A DNA stretch of 64,000 bases from CAWJPY01 sp963844865 (GCA_963844865.1 CAWJPY010000020.1:124001-188000); one strand, 5' to 3'; shown: positions 47,909 to 57,792, numbered from the stretch's first letter. Made by a program: numbers and translations. The notes: generated by a model not told the origin, from the sequence alone.

Positions 47909-49601
47909 CGTCGTCCTCTGCGCTCCCCACGGGCAGATGAACCGTGAAGGCCGTGCCTCCCTTCCCCGTCTCCACCGTCACGCGACCGCCGTGGCCTTCC
48001 ACGATCTGCTTGACCAGGCTCAGGCCGAGGCCGCTGCCGCGGGCGCGGGCCGGGCCGCCGCGGCCGCGGAAGAAGGGCTCGAAGATGTGCGGCAGGTCGC
48101 GGCGGTGGATGCCCTGCCCCCGGTCGGAGACCACCAGGAGCAGCTCGTCGGTGCCGCGGTCCGCCCTCGCTCTGATGGCCACCAGGCGGCCGGAGTCGGC
48201 GTGCTTGGCGGCGTTGTCCACCAGGTTGGCGATCGCCCGGCGGAGGGCGTCGGGGTCCCCCGGGACGGACGGCAGGTCACGGGGCAGGTCGAGCTCGACC
48301 TGCATGTCGTGGGCGTCCAGGGTCCAGCGGCAGTCATCGACGGCGCCTGCGACGAGGAGCTCCACATTCACGGGTTGTCGGGTCAGCCTGGTTCGGCGCC
48401 CCTGCAGGCCGGCCAGCTCCAGGATCTCGCCCACCATCCGTCCCAGCCGGCGGCCCTCGCGGTCCACGAGCCGGCCGTACTCCCGCACCTGCTCGGGGTC
48501 CGCCACGACGCCTTCGGCGAGGTTCTCCGCGGCCGACTGGATCGCCGCCAGGGGTGTCTTCAGCTCGTGGGAGACGCCGGCCACGAACTGGATCTGCCGG
48601 TCGGCCAGTGCCTGGGCGCGACGGGTCGAGAGCACGATCATCACCACGCTCGCACCCAGCAGGAGAAGGATGGCGCCGCTGATGGCCAGGTTGCGGCGGC
48701 GCAGCGCGGCCACCGCCGCGTCCACGGATCCGGCCCGGTAGGCCACCACCAGCCGCCAGGCGCCCGTGTCCGTCTGCGCCCGGCGCAGCTGCTCTCGCCA
48801 CAGCCGCCCGAGACCCCGGCGTGGAGCGGTCGGAGGGAGGACCTCGTCCAGGTGCTGCGCCAGCGCCGCTCCGGCGGCGCCGAGCCCGAAGAAGGGCACC
48901 TCCACGTCGCCGCGCACGGAGCCCCGGTCGGTGGGAGCGGGGTGGTTCGTGTAGACCGGGGTGTCGGCCCGGGGGCCGGCAAACACCCAGACCGTGCAGT
49001 CCAGGCCGCTGAAGTCCTCCTCCACCAGGTCCGGCAGCACCTGAGTGGTGACGACGCCCCGATCGAGCTCGATGATGAGGCGGCCTGGCCACGGCGGGGG
49101 GCGCATGGCCATTCCCGGCCGGGGCGCACGGCGGCCCAGGGGCAGCACGAGGGCAGGCACGTTGGGGTCGGTGAGGGCGGGTCGGTGGTCGTGGCCGAGG
49201 CTCTCGATGAGGACCGCCACGTCTCCCGTGGGACGACAGGGGGCGAGGCGGTCCGTCGAGAGGTCCAGGCAGCTCACCTGCTCGACGCTGGTTTCCACCA
49301 CCACGACGCCGCGCACGAGCCCGGGGTAGGCAGCCTGCTCCTTCCACCGCAGGTAGCGCTGAGGCAGCCAGGCGGCGGGCTGCTGACCGGCGGCGGCCAT
49401 GCCCGGCAGGAAGGCGACGAAGAGATCGGCGAGCTGGCGGTCGAAGTCGCCCGCGAACCGTTGCGCCGCCGAGCTCAACGCCGACCGCAGCCGGGCCTGA
49501 TCCGCCCTGCTCACCTCGCCGATCCAGCGGTACTGGAGCACCGCCATCACGATCAGCAGGGCGACGAGCCCGACGAGGAAGGGCCAGGTCCAGCGACCCA
49601 T
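47895..49601 (-). CDS. membrane sensor histidine kinase of the Cpx-like pair
   Basis: 568 residues from ATG 49601. Two membrane helices (about 5-25, WPFLVGLVALLIVMAVLQY, and about 310-335, LAISGAILLLLGASVVMIVL) enclose a periplasmic sensor of nearly 290 residues, with Pro-rich and acidic segments. HisKA has the histidine in GVSHELKTPLAAIQ; the ATPase domain has NLVDNAAKHA, SDRGQGI, FEPFFRG and GSGLGLSLVKQI. No clear HAMP is seen between helix 2 and HisKA. Upstream is a TGTAA box. The sensor does not resemble CpxA, so the signal may differ. Confidence 0.9.
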   Translation of the reverse strand: MGRWTWPFLVGLVALLIVMAVLQYRWIGEVSRADQARLRSALSSAAQRFAGDFDRQLADLFVAFLPGMAAAGQQPAAWLPQRYLRWKEQAAYPGLVRGVVVVETSVEQVSCLDLSTDRLAPCRPTGDVAVLIESLGHDHRPALTDPNVPALVLPLGRRAPRPGMAMRPPPWPGRLIIELDRGVVTTQVLPDLVEEDFSGLDCTVWVFAGPRADTPVYTNHPAPTDRGSVRGDVEVPFFGLGAAGAALAQHLDEVLPPTAPRRGLGRLWREQLRRAQTDTGAWRLVVAYRAGSVDAAVAALRRRNLAISGAILLLLGASVVMIVLSTRRAQALADRQIQFVAGVSHELKTPLAAIQSAAENLAEGVVADPEQVREYGRLVDREGRRLGRMVGEILELAGLQGRRTRLTRQPVNVELLVAGAVDDCRWTLDAHDMQVELDLPRDLPSVPGDPDALRRAIANLVDNAAKHADSGRLVAIRARADRGTDELLLVVSDRGQGIHRRDLPHIFEPFFRGRGGPARARGSGLGLSLVKQIVEGHGGRVTVETGKGGTAFTVHLPVGSAEDDDGAR

Positions 49602-49653
49602 GACCGCATGGTAGCAGCCGTTCGCCGTACACCCGGCGGCTAAGCGACAGATC

Positions 49654-49667
49654 TTACATCCCTTACA
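49654..49667. promoter_or_regulatory. TGTAA-N4-TGTAA box upstream of the two-component operon
   Basis: On the minus strand TGTAAGGGATGTAA, period 9, ends 52 nt before the histidine-kinase start. It has the same spacing as the box at 47158, which suggests autoregulation. Confidence 0.6.
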
Positions 49668-49808
49668 TGGGGCTGGAACGACCGCTCGCGACGGACTGCT
49701 GCCGGTGTCCCGCGCCGTGGCCCGGGTGGGCAGGAGCAGCTCCACCTGCTGGAGGGCGCCGGCCGTCTCCTCCCCAGCGCCCGACGAGCTCGCGCAGGGC
49801 GCGGCCCC

Positions 49809-50546
49809 TCACTCGGTGTCGTCGGGCGGGTCGGCGCCCGGTGTGCCCGACCCCTCCGGGCCCGGCCCGCGGCCCGCCGGTTGGAGGAGGCGGGCGTAGT
49901 ACGAGCCGCTGGTGTACAGGGCGGCCAGCGGGTTGTGGCCCAGGACGCGGTCCTTGACCGCGAGGACCGTGCATGGGGCTTGGGCGTGGCGCAGGAAGAG
50001 GGCGTCGTGACCCACGCAGAGGCCGAGGAGGACGTTCAGGTCGGTGGCGGCGCCGTTGAGCAGCTCGGCCTGGGCGATGGGATTGCACATGGGCTCGAAG
50101 GTGCCGGGCCGGATCTTGTCCGCATCGGCGAGGCCGAGCTCCTCCTTGGCCACCGCGCCGACCTTGCAGACCGCGGAGACCACCTGGAACCCGCGGGCCG
50201 TGAAGATCCGGTCCAGCGCCTGCGCCTCATCGACGAGGCCGGCGCAGAACGCCAGACCCAGGCGGTGGAACCCGGCGCGGTCCGCGAACTGGCAGACCTC
50301 CTCGATACGGGTCAGGTCCGGTGTCGGGGCGTGCGGCCGGCCGCGGTACCCCGCCGCTTCCTGGCACGACGCCAGGCGAGCGAAGTCCCGCACCGCCTCG
50401 TCCTGGTACCGTTGCCGGGCGGCCTCGAGCTCGTCGTGGGCAGACCGGGTCGGACACCCGCGGGGCGCTGCGCCGTCGCGGCTGTCACAGGCGCGGCGGC
50501 CCTTCGGAACCGGGCACCGCGCACACTCAGGGGCGATGTTCTCCAT
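49809..50546 (-). CDS. DUF1847 family protein
   Basis: 245 residues from ATG 50546 (weak AAAGG). The start has a cysteine group (CARCPVPKGRRAC) and the body has family blocks (LGLAFCAGLVDEA, VVSAVCKVGAV, EPMCNPIAQAELLN, LGLCVGHDALFLRH, VLAVKDRVLGHNPLAALY). DUF1847 members are metal-binding or metal-related proteins of unknown function found mostly in anaerobes; about eight conserved Cys/His positions suggest a metal site. The last 30 residues are Pro/Gly-rich. It lies 98 nt downstream of the DUF5320 gene on the same strand. Confidence 0.8.
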   Translation of the reverse strand: MENIAPECARCPVPKGRRACDSRDGAAPRGCPTRSAHDELEAARQRYQDEAVRDFARLASCQEAAGYRGRPHAPTPDLTRIEEVCQFADRAGFHRLGLAFCAGLVDEAQALDRIFTARGFQVVSAVCKVGAVAKEELGLADADKIRPGTFEPMCNPIAQAELLNGAATDLNVLLGLCVGHDALFLRHAQAPCTVLAVKDRVLGHNPLAALYTSGSYYARLLQPAGRGPGPEGSGTPGADPPDDTE

Positions 50547-50644
50547 GCTCTCGACCTTTCCGCTCAGGGGTCCCGTGTGCGGGGAGGCCCGACACGACCG
50601 TGGATCGAGGCGCGCTCCCTCGGCGGGGCGGCACCAGTCGCAGA

Positions 50645-50944
50645 CTACTCCGCTCCCTCCCCGGACTCGTCGAGCCGACGCAGCCGCTCCCTGAGGAGGC
50701 GCAGCTCGGCCTCCAGGGACTGGATCTCGCACTCCAGGGCGTCGCGGTCGTTCCTGAGGAAGGACTCGTCGTCGGTGGAGGGTCGCCGCCGGCAGGACCC
50801 GCGCTTTGGGCGCGGCCAGTGGGGCCAGTGGCCGCGTCCGGGGTCCCGACCGCCGTGGTCGATCCACGGCCCCCGGCAGCGTGTCCAGCTCCCCCAGCCC
50901 GCGCCTCTGGTTCCGAACGGTCCCTTGCCGTCTCCTGAAGGCAT
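50645..50944 (-). CDS. DUF5320-like small protein with C-terminal coiled coil
   Basis: 99 residues; GGAGGAGGG before ATG 50944. The N-terminus MPSGDGKGPFGTRGAGWGSW is the Gly-rich signature of DUF5320; the C-terminus (ECEIQSLEAELRLLRERLRRL) is a coiled coil. Such proteins often neighbour NifB/NifX-like cofactor proteins or DUF1847. Here only DUF1847 is next door. Function unknown. Confidence 0.7.
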   Translation of the reverse strand: MPSGDGKGPFGTRGAGWGSWTRCRGPWIDHGGRDPGRGHWPHWPRPKRGSCRRRPSTDDESFLRNDRDALECEIQSLEAELRLLRERLRRLDESGEGAE

Positions 50945-51260
50945 TCCATCCCTCCTCCGGGTCGGCGCCGTGGGCGCTTCCCCCGGCGTCAGCCTATCGC
51001 ATCGTCGCCCGGTTGTGTCGACCTTCCTGTCGACGCCAGCCACAACAGTCGGGAACATCGCTGAGATGTTCCGCCCGGCTCGCTTTCCCCACGATGCGCC
51101 ACTCAAGCGGCGCTCCCGATCAGGTACGGCCGGGGCGAGAATCATGTGTGGGATCGGGTCCGGCGACGAACCCAACGGCCGAATGTGCGTATGGACTGGT
51201 CGTGGCATACTCGCCGCCGCCCCGGCCTGGCGCCGGTGCGGTGGATCCGCGGAGGAGGAT
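50945..51260. other. divergent intergenic region with nested inverted repeats
   Basis: 316 nt without a gene between the DUF5320 gene and the tricorn-type gene. Besides the repeat at 51052-51072 it has GTTGTG...CACAAC (51012-51046) enclosing GTCGAC-CTTCCT-GTCGAC. It ends in the GGAGGAGGAT ribosome binding site of the protease. Confidence 0.4.
51052..51072. promoter_or_regulatory. perfect inverted repeat GGAACATC-N5-GATGTTCC
   Basis: Eight-bp arms around a 5-nt spacer in the divergent gap before the tricorn-type protease. No U-tract follows, so an operator is more likely than a terminator. Confidence 0.45.
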
Positions 51261-54200
51261 GTGGTGAGGAACCTACTGCGAAGCTCGTGTCTCCTGCTGG
51301 CCGTCCTGTTCTCGGGCGCCGGCGTCATCGTCGCGGCCGACACGCCGCCCCTACTGCTGGAGAGCCCCAGCATCAGCGCCACCCAGCTCACCTTCGCCTA
51401 TGGAGGCGCGATCTGGATCACGGATCGCGACGGTGGCGTCGCCCGGCGCCTGGTCACCGGCAGCGGGCTGTTGAGCGGGCCCATCTTCTCGCCGGACGGC
51501 AGCATGGTCGCCTACACGGGCGACTACGACGGCAACCTCGACGTCTACGTGGTGCCCGCCGCCGGCGGCGAGCCACGCCGCCTCACCTACCATCCCGGCG
51601 ACGACGTGGCGCTGTGCTGGACGCCGGACGGCGCCCGCGATCGCGTTCCGCTCGCCGCGGGAGAGCTTCGCCGATCCCGAGCAGATGTACACGGTCGCCG
51701 TGACCGGGGGCTTCCCGACCGAGGTCCCCCTGGCGCGGGTGCAGGAGGCCTCCTTCTCCCCGGACGGCACCCACCTGGCCTATGAGCCGAACTTCCAGTG
51801 GCAGCCGGCCTGGAAGTCCTATCGCGGCGGCCAGAGCAAGACCGTCTGGATCGCGGACCTGGCCGACTCCAGCGTGGTCGGGATCCCCCAGGCCGGGGGC
51901 TCCAACGACCGCAACCCCATGTGGGTGGGCGACGAGATCTACTTCCTCTCCGACCGCGAGGGCCCGGTCGCCATGTACGCCTACGACCTCGCCTCGAGGC
52001 AGGTCCGCGAGGTGGTCTCCAACCACGGCGTGGACTTCCAGTCCGCGTCCGCCGGCCCGGGCGCCATCGTGTACTCCCAGCTCGGCGCTCTTCACCTGTA
52101 CGACCTCCGCACCGGGGCGACGCGCCCCATTCACGTCACCCTGGCGGCCGACCTGCCCGAGCTGCGCCCCCACTTCCTCGAGCTCGACCCCGGCGGTGAC
52201 GTAGTCAACGCCGCCATCTCGCCCACCGGCCAGCGGGCCGTGTTCGAGGCCCACGGGGAGATCCTCACCGTGCCCGCCGAGAAGGGGGACATCCGGGACA
52301 TCACCCGCACCGTGGGCGCGGCCGAGCGCGATCCGGCGTGGTCGCCGGACGGCAAGTGGATCGCCTACTTCTCGGACGAGGGGGGCGAGTACGCCCTCTA
52401 CCTCAAGACCCAGGACGGCCTCGATGAGCCGCGCACCATCGACCTCGGCCGGCCGCCCTCCTTCTTCTACCACCCGGTGTGGTCGCCCGACAGCACCAAG
52501 ATCGCCTACACGGACAAGCGGCTCAACCTCTGGTACGTGGACATCGACGATCCGAAGCCCGTCCTGGTGGACACCGACACCTACGACAGCCCGCTGCACG
52601 AGCTGGACCCGACCTGGTCCCCGGACGGCCGGTGGCTGGCCTACACCAAGCTCCTCCCCAGTCAGTTCCACGCCGTCTACGTCTGCTCCCTGGCAGACGG
52701 CAAGGTCAGCCAGGTGACGGACGGCATGAGCGACGCCCTCTACCCGGCTTTCGACGCCAGCGGCAAGTACCTCTACTTCACGGCCAGCACCGACGTCGGC
52801 CTCAGCGCCGGGTGGCTGGACATGTCCAGCCTCGGCCACCCGCAGACGCGGAGCGTGTACGCCGCGGTGCTCGCCGCCGACCTGCCCTCGCCCCTGCCTC
52901 CCGAAAGCGACGACGAGAAGGTGGAGGCCGCGCCCGGTCCGGACGACGGCGCCGCGAAGGCGGCGGCCAAGGGCAAGCGGCCGGACAAGAAGGCGGCGAA
53001 GGAGGGCAAGGACGGGGAGGAGAACGCGGAGGAGATCACGGTCACCATCGATTTCGCCAACCTGGATCAGCGCATCGTCGCCCTTCCCATCCCGGCCAAG
53101 AACTACCAGGGGCTGTGGGCCGGCGAGGCGGGCAAGATCTTCCTCGCCGACGCGCCCGTGGTGCGGGTGGGAAGGGGACCGGAGGGGCTCTCCGTCACCA
53201 CCTTCGACCTGGAGTCGCGGGAGACCGAGCCGTTCCTCGGCGGCGTGTCGTTCTTCGCGCTGTCTGACGACGGCGGCAAGGTCCTGTACGAGCAGGGCGG
53301 GGAGCTGGCACATCGCCGACGCCGCCAAAGCGCCCTCGCCGGGCGACGGCGCCCTGCCCATGGACGACTTCCAGGTCTGGGTGGACCCGCGCGCCGAGTG
53401 GCGGCAGATGTACCACGAGGTGTGGCGCATCGAGCGTGATTTCTTCTACGACCCTGGCTACCACGGCCTCGATCTGGCAGCCGCCGAGAAGGCGTACGCA
53501 CCCTACCTGGACGGCGTGGGCAGCCGTGCCGGCCTCACCATGCTCTTCGAGGAGATGACCGGTAATCTGAGCGTCGGACACACCTTCGTGCGCGGTGGGC
53601 TGACGCCCGAGGTGGACGAGGTGACGGTGGGTCTGCTCGGCGCCGACTACGAGATCGAGGGCGGCCGCTACCGCTTCGCCCGGATCTTCGACGGCGAGAA
53701 CTGGAACCCGAATCTCCAGGCCCCGCTCACCCAGCCCGGCGTCAACGTCAAGAAGGGTGAGTACCTGCTCGCCGTCAACGGCCGCGAGCTCGACGGCGGC
53801 GACAACCTCTTCAGCTTCTTCCAGGGTACGGCCGGCAAGCAGACGGTGATCCGGGTCGGCCCGAACCCCGAGGGCAGCGACGCCCGCGACGTGACCGTGG
53901 TGCCGGTCGCGGACGAGCACGGGCTGCGGCACCGCGCGTGGGTGGAGGCGAGCCGTCGCCGTGTGGACGAGCTCAGCGGCGGCCGGGTGGCCTACGTCCA
54001 CCTGCCGGACACCACCCTGGGCGGGTTCACCAGCTTCAATCGCTACTTCTTCGCCCAGGTCGGCAAGCAGGCGGTGGTGATCGACGAGCGGTACAACCAC
54101 GGCGGCCAGCTCGCGGACTACATCGTCGACGCCCTCCACCGCCCCCCCATGAGCCGGGTGGCGAGCCGCGAGGGTGACGACTACACCGAGCCGGTGTCCT

Positions 54201-54616
54201 CCATCTACGGACCCAAGGCCATGGTCATCAACCAGTTCGCCGGCTCCGGCGGGGACGCCCTGCCGTGGTACTTCCGCAAGGCGGGGATCGGGCCCCTGGT
54301 GGGGGTCCGTACCTGGGGCGGCCTCGTGGGCATCGGCAACTACCCGGAGCTGATGGACGGCGGCACGGTGACCGCCCCCCGCTGGGCCATCTACGGCCTC
54401 GACGGCGCCTGGGAGGTGGAGAACCACGGCATCGCTCCGGATGTCGAGGTGGAGCAGGACCCGAAGCTGGTGCGGGAAGGGCACGACCCGCAGCTCGAAC
54501 GCGCCGTGCGGGTGGTGCTCGAGGAGCTGGAGAAGAACCCGCCCCGCACCTTCGAGCGGCCCCCGTACCCCGTCTACCACCATCCCCTGCCGCAGTGGTC
54601 GGAGGGAGGCCGGTAG
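51261..54616 (+). CDS. tricorn-type S41 protease, two frameshifts
   Basis: About 1,118 residues. Tandem GTGs at 51261/51264 follow GGAGGAGGAT; signal peptide LLRSSCLLLAVLFSGAGVIVAA. The N-terminal two thirds form propeller blades (FSPDGSMVAYTGDYDG, DPAWSPDGKWIAYFS, TWSPDGRWLAYTK). A Lys/Glu/Ala-rich insert sits near 52900-53030. A helical core (EVWRIERDFFYDPGYHGLDL), a PDZ-like domain (LLAVNGRELDGG) and the S41 catalytic domain follow, with the nucleophile Ser in FAGSGGDALP and RYNHGGQLADYIVDAL. Extra bases near 51639 and 53305 must be skipped. It is a periplasmic or secreted peptide hydrolase. The C-terminus is intact. Confidence 0.88.
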
Positions 54617-54854
54617 ACGGGGCATCCGCGGCAGGGGGCAGCGGAGTCCGCGACCGCGGCGGCGGCAGCGACGGTGATCGGCGACTGCGGCAGCGACAGT
54701 TATCAGCGACCGCGGCGGCGTCAGGTGTCGGCGGCGGACAGCGGGCGGCGATCAGCGCCCCCAGCGCGTCTCTGAACGTGGCGATGGTCAGACCTTCGGA
54801 TTGAGAAGACGCCAGGTGATCGCCCGCACCCACTTCGGGGAGGTCAGAGACGGA
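54617..54854. other. GCGGC-rich low-complexity spacer
   Basis: No gene seen. From about 54640 to 54750 the sequence is built of short imperfect GGCGGCAGCGAC-like units, a simple-sequence tract. It leads into the REP-like cluster. Confidence 0.4.
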
Positions 54855-55035
54855 GCCAGGCACCGTTCAGGAAGTGGCGCACCACCGTCTGGCAGCGGGC
54901 GACCCGGTGCCTGGCACCGGCTCGCGAGTCGGGTACGCCGGAGGCACTCGCTTCGGGAGCACCAGAGAGGGTGCCTGGCACGCCGTCTTGATTCGACAGG
55001 ACGTGGATCGCTTCATTCGAAAGCGTGCCTGGCAT
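54855..55035. repeat. REP-like cluster of GTGCCTGGCAC palindromes
   Basis: Four copies of the palindrome GTGCCTGGCAC or its complement: 54855-54863 (GCCAGGCAC, partial), 54907-54917, 54971-54981 and 55025-55035 (last base changed to T). Spacing is 52-64 nt. GTGCC(A/T)GGCAC is a typical core of REP elements mobilised by RAYT (TnpA-REP) transposases. No transposase is in the window. Confidence 0.65.
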
Positions 55036-55153
55036 CCGCTCTGGCGCACCTTGCGCGTCTCAGGTTCGCCGGCACCGCTTCTGGCCGATCCGGAGTGACC
55101 ATGCCGCCGAACGCTGCCGCCGAACGCTGCCGCTGCCGCTGCCGCTGTCGCTG

Positions 55154-55951
55154 CTACCAGGAGCTGGTCACACCCACCAGGTGGTTGGTGGGGCCGTGGC
55201 CGTGGCCGATGGCCGGACCCTCCTGGATGGCCCGGGTGATGTAGCGCTTGGCCTGCTCGATGGCGGCCAGGGGCTCCCGCCCCCTGGCCAGGGAGGCGGC
55301 GATGGCCGAGGAGAACGTGCAGCCCGTGCCGTGGGTGCTGGTGGTGTCCACCACCGGGGCGGTGAGCTCGTGCATCCGGTGACCGTCGTAGGCGACGTCC
55401 ACGGCCTGCCCCGAGGCCTCGACGTGGCCGCCCTTGACCACCACCCACTCGCACCCGGTGTCCTTGAGGCGCGCGGCGGCGTCCTTCATGTCGGCGACGG
55501 TGAGGATCTCCATGCCGGTCAAGACCTCGGCCTCGAAGCGGTTGGGCGTGATGACCCGGGCCAGGGGAAGGAGCTCGGTCGCGATGGTTCCCTGCGCCGC
55601 CTCCGACAGCAGGGGGTCGCCGCTCTTGGCCACCATCACCGGGTCCACCACCACGTTGGCCAGGTGGTGGCGGCGGACGCTCTCGGCCACGGCGGTCACG
55701 ATGCCGGGGTTGGAGAGCATGCCGATCTTGACGGCGTCGGCGCCGATGTCCTCGACACAGCTCGCGATCTGCTGCACCACGAGGTCCACCGGCAGGTCGA
55801 AGACGGCCTGCACGCCCACGGTGTTCTCCGCCACCACCGCGGTGAGCGCGGACATGCCGAACACGCCGAAGGCGGTGAAGGTCTTGAGGTCGGCCTGGAT
55901 GCCGGCTCCTCCGCTGCAGTCGGACCCGGCGATGGTCAGTGCCTTGTGCAT
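55154..55951 (-). CDS. thiD: hydroxymethylpyrimidine/phosphomethylpyrimidine kinase
   Basis: 265 residues; GGAAGGAG before ATG 55951. Ribokinase fold: ALTIAGSDCSGGAGIQADLKTF at the start, VDPVMVAKSGDPLL, TPNRFEAEVLTG, VVVKGGH, and the anion hole/catalytic GTGCTFSSAIAASLARG. Phosphorylates HMP and HMP-P for thiamine synthesis. Last gene of the TPP-riboswitch operon, 61 nt after tenA. Confidence 0.93.
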   Translation of the reverse strand: MHKALTIAGSDCSGGAGIQADLKTFTAFGVFGMSALTAVVAENTVGVQAVFDLPVDLVVQQIASCVEDIGADAVKIGMLSNPGIVTAVAESVRRHHLANVVVDPVMVAKSGDPLLSEAAQGTIATELLPLARVITPNRFEAEVLTGMEILTVADMKDAAARLKDTGCEWVVVKGGHVEASGQAVDVAYDGHRMHELTAPVVDTTSTHGTGCTFSSAIAASLARGREPLAAIEQAKRYITRAIQEGPAIGHGHGPTNHLVGVTSSW

Positions 55952-56012
55952 GGCTCCTTCCCTTCCTGAGGACGGCTCCCGCGAGCGGCGGGACGGCGAT
56001 GAGCGCCCCACC

Positions 56013-56699
56013 TCACGCCGGCACGCACTCCGGCCACGACGAGCGCTCCCAGGCCATCTGGAAGAAGAGCAGCTCGAAGCGCGTGCTGGTCTCATAGAGG
56101 CGCCGCCAGCGGTCGCGCTCGGCGAGGGAGCTGCCCGCGGCGTGGCGGTCGAGCTGGCGACCCAGCCAGCCGGCCACCTCCACCATGTCGGCGGAGGCAT
56201 AGGTCTCGATCCAGTCCCGGTAATGCGGGTCGTCAGGCAGGCCACGGTCGCGCAGGCGCTCCGCGACCTCCACGTAGCCGGCGGCGCAGGGCGTCAGGAC
56301 GGCGACGATGTCGGCGAGGGGCCCCTCGTAGCAGGCGCGCAGGAGGAACGCCGTGTAGGCGCTCGTCACCAGGGCGGGCTGGGTTCGCTCCAGCTCCCCG
56401 GCATCGATGCCGAGGTCGGCGCAGGTCCGGCGGTGGAGCTCCATCTCCTCGTCGAGGGTGGCTTGGGCGAGACCGGCGAAGAAGCGCATCTCCTCCAGGC
56501 TGTCCGCCTTGGCCGCGGCCAGGGAGAGCACCCGCGCGAAGTCCACCAGGTAGGCGTAGTCCTGCCTCAGGTAGAACTCGAAGCGGTCGCGGGACAGGGT
56601 CCCGTCGCCGATGCCGCGCACGAAGGGGTGGCCGTGGATGGCGCGCCACAGGCCGTCGCTGCGGCTCCGCGCCTCGGCTGCGAAGTCGGGGGGGGTCAT
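56013..56699 (-). CDS. tenA: thiaminase II / aminopyrimidine aminohydrolase
   Basis: 228 residues, all helical. FEFYLRQDYAYLVDFARVLS, EEMELHRRTCADLGI, SAYTAFLLRACYEG and the catalytic Cys in VLTPCAAGYVEVAERL are TenA signatures. TenA hydrolyses degraded thiamine or aminopyrimidine to HMP for reuse. It starts 6 nt after the AIR-synthase-like stop, so coupling is likely, and hands its product to ThiD. Confidence 0.92.
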   Translation of the reverse strand: MTPPDFAAEARSRSDGLWRAIHGHPFVRGIGDGTLSRDRFEFYLRQDYAYLVDFARVLSLAAAKADSLEEMRFFAGLAQATLDEEMELHRRTCADLGIDAGELERTQPALVTSAYTAFLLRACYEGPLADIVAVLTPCAAGYVEVAERLRDRGLPDDPHYRDWIETYASADMVEVAGWLGRQLDRHAAGSSLAERDRWRRLYETSTRFELLFFQMAWERSSWPECVPA

Positions 56700-56705
56700 G
56701 CCGGC

Positions 56706-57767
56706 TCACCGCCCTTCGGAGGCCGCCCGCCCGAAGGCCGCCCAGAAGGGGTCGACCTCGGGGTGGACCAGGTCGTGCTCCCGTCCGTTCTCCGTATAGC
56801 GCACGCCGGCCGCGGCGTCCAGGACCTCGCCGACGATGGTGGTGGGGATGCCCGCGTCCTCGAGGCGACGGCGCACCTCCTCGGCCTTGTGGGGGCGACA
56901 GGTGATGAGCAGCGTGCCTTCGCTGATGGAGGTGTACGGGTCGATGCCGAACAGGTCGCAGACCTTGGCCACCGCCTCCTGGAGGATGATGGCGTCCTTG
57001 TCCACGATCATGCCCACTCCGGACGCCTGGGCGATCTCGGCCAGCCCGCCCCAGACGCCGCACTCGGTGGCGTCGTGCATGGCCGTGACGCCGTCGTCTC
57101 GCACCCCGACCGCTGCCGCGGTGAGTGCATCGTCCACCACCGACATCTGCCAGAAGATCTCCTCGGCCCGGCGGGCGAGGTCCTCGCCGTGGGCGGCGGC
57201 GACCCGGTCGGGGAAGGTCACGGCGAACAGGCCCGAGGCCTCGATGGCGGCGCCCTTGGTGACGAGGACCCGGTCGCCGGGGCGGGCCATGGTCGGCGTG
57301 ACGTAGCCGTCCTCGGGCCCGATACCGAGGACGGTGGCGCCGCCGATCATGGGGAAGTCGCAGCCCTCGTAGCGGCCGGTGTGGCCGGTGATGATGCTCA
57401 TCCCGATGCGGTCGCACTCCCGGTGGATGGTGCCCCACATGGCCTCCAGCTCCTCGCGGGTGGTGGAGAGGGGCAGGTTGAGGTCGAGGGTGATGTAGCG
57501 GGGGGCGATGCCCGACGTGGCCGCGTCGGAGGCCAGGATGTTCACCGCGAACCACGCCGAGCGCTCCCAGCCGTAGGGGGGCACCACGAAGATGGGGTCG
57601 GTGGTGGCCACCATGACCTGACCGTTGCCGATGTCCACCACGCCGACGTCGACGCCGTTCTGGGGCCCCACCACGACGTCGGCCCGTTTCCGCCCGAGCT
57701 GAGGGCGGATCACCTCCTCGAAGACCCTGGCCGAGATCTTGCCGATGGCCGGTAGCTCTGTGCTCAT
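56706..57767 (-). CDS. AIR synthase-related protein (PurM/ThiL/HypE superfamily)
   Basis: 353 residues; GGAGGCACCC before ATG 57767. Both halves of the PurM-type fold are visible: VVVGPQNGVDVGVVDIGNG, TTDPIFVVP and NILASDAATSGIAPRYI in the N-terminal half; HDATECGVWGGLAEIAQASG and SEGTLLITCRPHKAEEV in the C-terminal half. Superfamily members are ATP-dependent phosphotransferases or ligases. Its setting in a TPP-controlled operon between a methyltransferase and tenA suggests a ThiL-like thiamine-phosphate kinase or a replacement for it, but it is not canonical ThiL. Archaeal-type homologues are often annotated only as AIR-synthase related. Confidence 0.8.
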   Translation of the reverse strand: MSTELPAIGKISARVFEEVIRPQLGRKRADVVVGPQNGVDVGVVDIGNGQVMVATTDPIFVVPPYGWERSAWFAVNILASDAATSGIAPRYITLDLNLPLSTTREELEAMWGTIHRECDRIGMSIITGHTGRYEGCDFPMIGGATVLGIGPEDGYVTPTMARPGDRVLVTKGAAIEASGLFAVTFPDRVAAAHGEDLARRAEEIFWQMSVVDDALTAAAVGVRDDGVTAMHDATECGVWGGLAEIAQASGVGMIVDKDAIILQEAVAKVCDLFGIDPYTSISEGTLLITCRPHKAEEVRRRLEDAGIPTTIVGEVLDAAAGVRYTENGREHDLVHPEVDPFWAAFGRAASEGR

Positions 57768-57792
57768 GGGTGCCTCCTCCGGTGGACCCGAC

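Noticed and set aside
54640..54750. CRISPR-like short repeats
   Set aside because: Units are imperfect, about 12 nt and without spacers; it is a simple-sequence tract.
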